Shown piece after piece: positions 61,805-64,000 of a DNA stretch of 64,000 nucleotides. Numbering within the stretch: the stretch's first letter is position 1; each line of letters begins with the position of its first letter. Location: contig NW_009799099.1 in assembly GCF_000213175.1 (NCBI RefSeq), forward strand, positions 2,738,029-2,802,028, in the 5' to 3' direction. Source of the DNA: Neurospora tetrasperma FGSC 2508 (Eukaryota > Ascomycota > Sordariomycetes > Sordariales > Sordariaceae). The notes below the pieces were generated by a model that was not told where the DNA came from, did no database searches, and saw only the letters and a program-made list of their open reading frames with translations. Both the position numbers and the translations under genes were made by a program.

Positions 61805-63525
61805 TCAGTGGTATGGCGTCAACTCTGGGAAGAACTGAGCGATCTTATTCGGATTTCCGAACTCGGACCTGCCCGCTTCTGGAGTAACGGGACTTGTTGC
61901 CGTCTCCGTGCTGATTATGCTACTGGTTGTGCTATTGTTCGTCAAAGTGGTGGTGAGGCTGTAGCCCATGCTGGCTGCTGAATAGGCCTCTCCCAAAGCG
62001 GTGGTCAACGAGGCACGCTTCTTCTTGATATTTCCCTGTGCCGGTGGTTGCTGGGATCCTGCCCGTAGTAGCTGCGGAGGCGCCGAGATGTTACGGACAT
62101 CGGCTACGTTAGACGGGTTGTTCGCTGATTCAACGTTTGCTAGCGGCATCCGGCTTCGAGGTACAGCGGTATCTGTGGTTGTTCGGACCGGGTTGGGGGT
62201 GAATGATGGTATTGTGGGACCCAAAAACTTCTTCTGGGCATGCTGTTGGGGACTCTCAATCTCGATGGCTGGCATGAGAACTGTGGCAGGGCCGCGTGAT
62301 GACGTCTTCTCGTTTGCGGCCAAGCCCTTCGAACTGACGAAAGCCGTAGAGCGGCGCTGCTGGGGATCTTGCTCGTAATACTGATCCTTGATAGGATGTA
62401 CCAGAACAGTTTGATTGTGGATAGTCAAGATCGAGTTGGTAGGTACGTTTACCCAGTTTTCTATACGGCTTGTTAGTTACGTCCCCGAGCACTTGATTTG
62501 GCATAGACTGATCAAACATACCTCTCTCAAAGGACAAGGGCTCACTCGCAACCAGCACGACGTCAGCCCCCTTATCGCTTCTTTCCATCTGGTAGTCCCG
62601 GTTCTCGGGATCTGCTTCCCTCGTCTCCCACAATGTCCCAGAGGAGTAATACAAACTAGCAGCCTCGTCCGTGGAACTACCGACATATCGGGTGCAAACG
62701 ATCGAGTGTCCGTCTGTAAGGGCGAAATTCAAAAGGCTACGGGTGTCGATGTTCTCCGAGTGTACTAGACTCTCTGGGATATTGTCAATCAGCTCGTTGA
62801 TGATGTCAATCGTCCTGAGCATAGCCTTTCGCAAAACAGTCGGTCCAAAACCACCCTCGGGTTGCGAGCTTGGATCGAAGCCCATACGCTCCAATGTGTC
62901 GAGGAAAAGAGCGAAGGCCCATTCGCTGTCGGTTCCGCCCGCCACACCCAGGTACCATTTATCGGCAAGACGCTCGCCAAGTCTTCTCTTGATGTACTTC
63001 CATCCTCCCAGTCCGCCATTGTGCATCCACATAAGACTTCCATGGCAGAAAGGGTGGCAGTTGTCCTCGCTCAGGGTGCCTTCGGTGGTAGCTCGGACAT
63101 GGGCGAATACGAGATGTGAGGCGGTCTTGGAGGCAAGACGTTGGAGGTTTTGGCAGTTCCATGCGGGGGTCGTTGATGTAAACAGGCAAGGCGCCAAACC
63201 GAGCTTAGGATCTGTGTAGAATCCTATTCCGAAGCCATCGGCATTGTTTTGGCCGCGACGGGTATCCTGCGCGGTAACAACGTGGTGAGCCACGGTGCTC
63301 AATGTTAAAAGAGTCGCAAGGGGCGAACACGGGGGAATAGCATACCAGTCGCAATCGCGAATCGAAAGACTGCTTGAGAATAGAATGGGCAGGGTCGAGA
63401 ACCAACTTGGAGAGCAGGATTTCGTCGCTTCCTTTGTATACCTGTTGATTTGCCGTTCAATAAGCAGGCGTTTCTTGACACGATCACCGAGTCGGAAATT
63501 GTTGTCTTACCAGAAACCGACACAT
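61805..63525 (-). CDS. dug3: Class II glutamine amidotransferase, Dug3-like
   Basis: Predicted 503 residues, an Ntn-type glutamine amidotransferase like yeast Dug3, which with Dug2 degrades glutathione in the cytosol by the gamma-glutamyl-transpeptidase-independent route. Four exons: 63525-63511 (MCRFL), 63441-63346, 63266-62522 and 62460-61805. Introns of 69, 79 and 61 bp have GTAAGA, GTATGC and GTATGT donors; a CTAAC branch is evident in the last. Cys2 is the expected N-terminal nucleophile after Met removal. The signature RPAHSIxxQSFDSRLRL-type block is present as DPAHSILKQSFDSRLRL, followed by NNADGFGIGFY, AHVRATT (92-98), NCHPF (106-110) and MHNGGLGGW (118-126). Yeast Dug3 has 357 residues; the extra 140 or so at the C-terminus here are Ser/Thr/Pro-rich and probably disordered. 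The tiny first exon decides the start. Appears intact. Confidence 0.9.
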
Positions 63526-64000
63526 GGTCAACGGTGTGTGTAGACTGAGGATGAAGCTAAGGTATGACAATGCCGGCAATTGCAAGTCTGCAGCAGCGTG
63601 AGAGCGTCGTACTAGTTGCTACCGTGTCGTTGAATTGAGGCGTACTGTTTGCTGCTGAAAACACTGACGTCGCCAGGTAGGGTTGACTTCCAGGATCGAA
63701 GAGGATCGTTTGTTTGTTTGTTTGTTGCCTGCAAGAATCGCAATGGCAAAGGGACGCACGGCGAAGATATCGACGGTTCTTTTCAAGGGCCAAGCGTGCC
63801 TATGACCAACAAGGACTGAGCCGACACAAAGGGTTCAAGTATGAGTTTTGTAGAAAGGCGGATGCGGGCTTGCGTAATTGGACCCTTTCGGGCAAGGAAA
63901 GAATGAGACGGGGAGCTGGAAAGACGGTGGGATAGATTTGAATCTGGGGTCCCGCCAGTGCAGTGCACGGGACGACGTCGCCGACAGGTATATCCCAGGG
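63526..64000. other. Upstream region of the Dug3-like gene to the window end
   Basis: No gene is supported in this 475-bp end piece. It should include the promoter of the Dug3-like gene. A GTTT tetranucleotide run lies at about 63708-63726. Small frames on both strands show no domain and could belong to a neighbour beyond the window. Confidence 0.5.

Overview
The window looks like nuclear DNA of a filamentous ascomycete, most likely Neurospora or a very close Sordariaceae relative. Four things point there. The left 33.6 kb is extremely AT-rich, TpA-rich and CpA/TpG-poor, full of repeats and riddled with stops: the footprint of repeat-induced point mutation (RIP). The right half has about 50% GC, with genes carrying short introns (51-252 bp) that have GTRNGY-type donors and CTAAC/CTGAC-type branch sites. 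A 24-codon gene at 57769-57843 encodes a farnesylated-pheromone precursor that I recognise as Neurospora/Sordaria MFA-1/PPG2. The encoded proteins are all typical of fungi.

Layout. (1) 1-33.6 kb is a stack of nested, RIP-damaged mobile elements that can be unpicked from terminal repeats and 5-bp target duplications. A Ty3/gypsy chromovirus (4516-12004, TSD CTATA) sits inside a small gag-only LTR element (4222-13942, TSD ATACC/ATACT). That lies inside a large LTR-bounded unit (2502-30224, TSD AAACT), which also holds gypsy pol sequence split by a Tad-like LINE (about 17.93-24.54 kb). The large unit in turn landed in short LTR-like repeats (1666-2501 and 30225-31014, in opposite orientation). 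A second copy of the gag-only element (31429-33604, TSD AATAA) splits a remnant of a family-B DNA polymerase like those of linear plasmids or Polintons (31015-31428 and 33605-33945). That remnant is visibly less RIP-altered than its surroundings. (2) 34.0-45.8 kb is non-repetitive, GC-normal DNA in which I cannot support any gene. (3) 45.8-63.5 kb is a gene-dense block: TFIIIC B-block-binding subunit (Tfc3-like, minus), an unnamed lysine-rich fungal protein (minus), cyanate hydratase (plus), MFA-1-type pheromone (plus), ribosome biogenesis protein Ebp2 (plus), and Dug3-like glutamine amidotransferase (minus).

How the genes fit together. They are mainly independent housekeeping functions: Pol III transcription, ribosome assembly, cyanate detoxification and glutathione breakdown. 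A mating pheromone gene lies among them. The lysine-rich gene and cyanase are divergent over 1.1 kb; Ebp2 and Dug3 are convergent, 0.78 kb apart. Exon boundaries were read by eye from splice signals and frame continuity. Functions of the five named proteins rest on recalled family motifs, not on a search.
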